Positions 61,436 through 64,000 of a stretch of 64,000 bases of DNA are shown in pieces; position 1 is the stretch's first letter; every line of letters begins with the position of its first letter. Below the pieces are notes generated by a model. That model did not search any database. It had not been told where the DNA came from and saw only the letters and a program-made list of their open reading frames with translations. The stretch is taken from the NCBI GenBank assembly GCA_013399305.1, contig VXAI01000013.1, positions 1,624,882-1,688,881 of the forward strand. Direction: 5' to 3'. Position numbers and translations under genes: made by a program. Source of the DNA: Rostratula benghalensis (Eukaryota > Chordata > Aves > Charadriiformes > Rostratulidae).

Positions 61436-64000
61436 GGTACAGCAGGAGAAAATATTTTCAATGAAGTAAGGTAGTCTGGAAGACACAATGAGTATCACAA
61501 CAACAAAACTAAGAGTTAATAAGCAATTGGTGAGGCAAGTTTCAAATTCTCAGGACAGACAATACAGAAAAAGAAAGCAAAAGAACCATTACTAGAAAAA
61601 TCAGTTTAAGATGATGTCAAGCTGAGGCAAAGTTTGGAGAACTACTGAAATCATTGTGTTCAGAAGGAAGGAGGTACCACAGAAAAGGAAGTAACTCTTC
61701 ACTGCAGCTATTTCACATACACATTTAAGTAAGATAAAACAAAATGAAACCTTGTATGTCCTTAAAATACGTTTTGCTACTGCTGCTGCTAAACTAAGTA
61801 TGTCCTTTCATTGTGTGATGTGCAGCAAGCCTAGTCTGCAGCAGCATGAAATTCATGTGGGAAAAGTAGGCAGATTAGGAGATGGAAAGAACATTATAAA
61901 TTTAAGTAAAACAAAACCTAGAATGTTGGTTCCCTAAGTGTATGGGTGTTTCTAATTTCTGTAAGGAAAAATACATTGTGATGTCCACTGGAGTGGTTGG
62001 TTTAGTTGCAGTTTACTATGCTGATGCTTCATTAGGTTAAGGTGAAGCCATTTGATTGACAGAAGTGATGTGCTGTCTGGACAAGCTGACTTGTTGTAAT
62101 GCTGAGGTCACCAAAAATCACATGGCGATTGATACAGAAGTGGTATGTGACTGTACCTTAAAAAGTTTATATTCTGGTTGCTTAACTGGCTTAAGCCAGC
62201 TGAAACATGGATGAATATGTGCTTTATGTTAACATTAGCTTTTTACAAGATTAAATCAGATGTTAAAATATGAGATGTAATGTGATTTTCAGTAAAATAT
62301 GTATTATGGTTAACTGCATAAAAAGTTGAAAAAAGTACAACACTTTTATTCCATAAAAATGCTGGTTTCTGACTCCCTCAGACTCAAAAGATGCATGCAG
62401 TCATAGTACATGAAAACTTACTTTCTGCAATGTCGCATAACAGATCTCAGAGAAAACTAACCTCAGTGTACCCTTAGGCATCATTACAAAGGATACTTAA
62501 ATGAGCATTTCCAGCAAAAATCACAAGCAGCAGATTTAGGATGCAAATTGCAATGTGATAACAACTAATATTCCAAGTACAAACTGGCCAAAGACATTTG
62601 TTTTGTGGTTCATTTCTTTGTACAAATCAGATGAACTTATGGCTTTGTACTCAACCTTGTTTTGGAATTAAATACAGATTCAACACAGCAATGTACACAA
62701 AAAGCTCAGAAAATAAGTTAACTAGAACCAGATGTTGAGCAAGATGCCACACATGGAGAAACCCACTTTAAACAACCACCTTACTGTGGTTACTTGAGTC
62801 AGTTCAGTTTATGGCAAACAGAAAAGAGCTTTTCTTAGTTGCTATAAACTGGTGCATACACTTCAGCACGTGAAACCAACACCCCCTTAAAAGACACCAT
62901 GATTGGTTGTAGGATTTAGAGTTTTATAATTTTGTATCCCCGGGTGACCAACTCTGGATGACACAACAGCAAAAGCCTGGACAATCTACTGACTTCACAT
63001 GACAAGAATTGTGGTTTTGTTTTTCTTTAATCTGAATCTGAAAGATTATACCTTTGTTGTGTACATTCCAAATCAAAGTCTTTGATACTGCTAGCGAAAA
63101 AAAAAAATAAATGGGAGAGATGCTGCCAACTTCAAAGCTACACTTCAGCCTGAGTTTTTATCTGCTATTGCTACAAGCAAGTAAATTAGCTGAAAGAGAT
63201 TTCAGGATTAAAATATTTTTTCAGTTGTTTTTACTTTGTTTTTTCTCTTTTTTGAACCAAGTACCTGGGTTTTTGAAAACCGATTGAATCCAATGTTATT
63301 TGTACCTAATTTTTGGCTAGATGAGCTTTGGGCAATCCATCAGCTATTGTCTTCAGAAGGGAAAGCAGGGAAAACATAAAGAAACCCTGAAATCCAGAAT
63401 GGGTAAACCAGATAGTGGAATGGTTTAACAGACTTGGAGGTCAGAAAGAACCATCACAGTTGTTTGCATTATTCACTTTGTGTAGTCAGCTGGGGAACAC
63501 TCAGTGAAGTACAGTTCCTTCCATCAGGCCCAAGGATTTCAGCTCTGAGACTGCTGGGCCAAGATCCCAGCACTGGTACAGGCTCCAGCCAGAAATGGTT
63601 TGTGTCAAATAGTTGGTGATATCTTGCATTGAAATATGGTGATTAGTTTGTTCTGGAGAGTTCAAGGAGGCTGTGGACCCAGGCATCTGAGAATGAAGTT
63701 ATTCTATCTGACTGACAGCCTTTGTAATACTTTTCTTCTCTAGCTTCTCCTCTGCAGTCTGTAAGACCAGTCACTGATCATCCATGGGGTGGCAAAATCT
63801 CAGTACACCTGTCTGTCTGATAAATCACAATTTCTCCAGCATCTTCTAGGAGCAGATGAAACACAGACATTTTCAAAACACAGCTCTTCACAAATGATGA
63901 GAACATCATCACTAAAAGGCAGCATATGAGTTTTAACATTCTCTTCAGGTTCCAAAAAAGAGGGACTTATAGTTTGCCACAATCAGATATTTCCAAGAGA
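61436..64000. other. Unique AT-rich non-coding DNA to the window end
   Basis: No exon, RNA gene or recognisable transposon. The open frames at 61752-61937, 63434-63619 and 63501-63686 are about 60 codons and featureless. Confidence 0.5.

Noticed and set aside
1..64000. Operons, CRISPR arrays, phage or other prokaryotic systems
   Set aside because: There is no gene density, Shine-Dalgarno pattern or direct-repeat array. Avian CR1 elements show the DNA is from a vertebrate.

Overview
The window looks like AT-rich, intergenic or deep-intronic DNA from a bird. The main evidence is repeat content. There are at least seven fragments of CR1, the dominant LINE family of avian genomes. One is nearly full length and ends in the typical CR1 octamer tail ATTCTATG-ATTCTGTG. 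There is also a solo LTR of a kind I recall from avian genomes. I recognise no bacterial gene organisation, no CRISPR array, no rRNA and no credible tRNA. No complete protein-coding gene is recognisable, and almost all open frames are the length expected by chance or lie inside repeats. The species cannot be fixed from the sequence.

Layout. 1-2550 is unique AT-rich DNA. 2550-5509 is a long, dead CR1 on the + strand with endonuclease and reverse-transcriptase remnants. A small CR1 scrap on the minus strand lies at about 6100-6165. 6170-23077 is mostly unique DNA, with a large (TTTTTC)n tract containing a 15-N assembly gap (9543-9732) and two CR1 scraps in opposite orientation at 21326-21722. 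A 0.94-kb CR1 fragment (minus strand) lies at 23078-24017. 28613-29660 is a solo LTR. 32811-32867 holds a short fossil of a second, much older LINE (L2/L3-like reverse transcriptase). 42275-42369 is a CR1 3' end. 53021-53314 (minus) is the best candidate for an undescribed coding exon. 54417-54872 and 60820-61435 are further CR1 fragments (minus strand). 57291-57458 is a recent, nearly perfect 84-bp tandem duplication.

I did not find a gene system or operon-like set of genes working together. The observations most worth checking are the exon-like block at 53021-53314, the ancient LINE fossil at 32.8 kb, the 84-bp duplication, a pair of consensus AP-1 sites exactly 10 bp apart at 11155-11171, and adjacent perfect hairpins at 27585-27622. 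Family names were assigned by eye from remembered family features. No database search was run.
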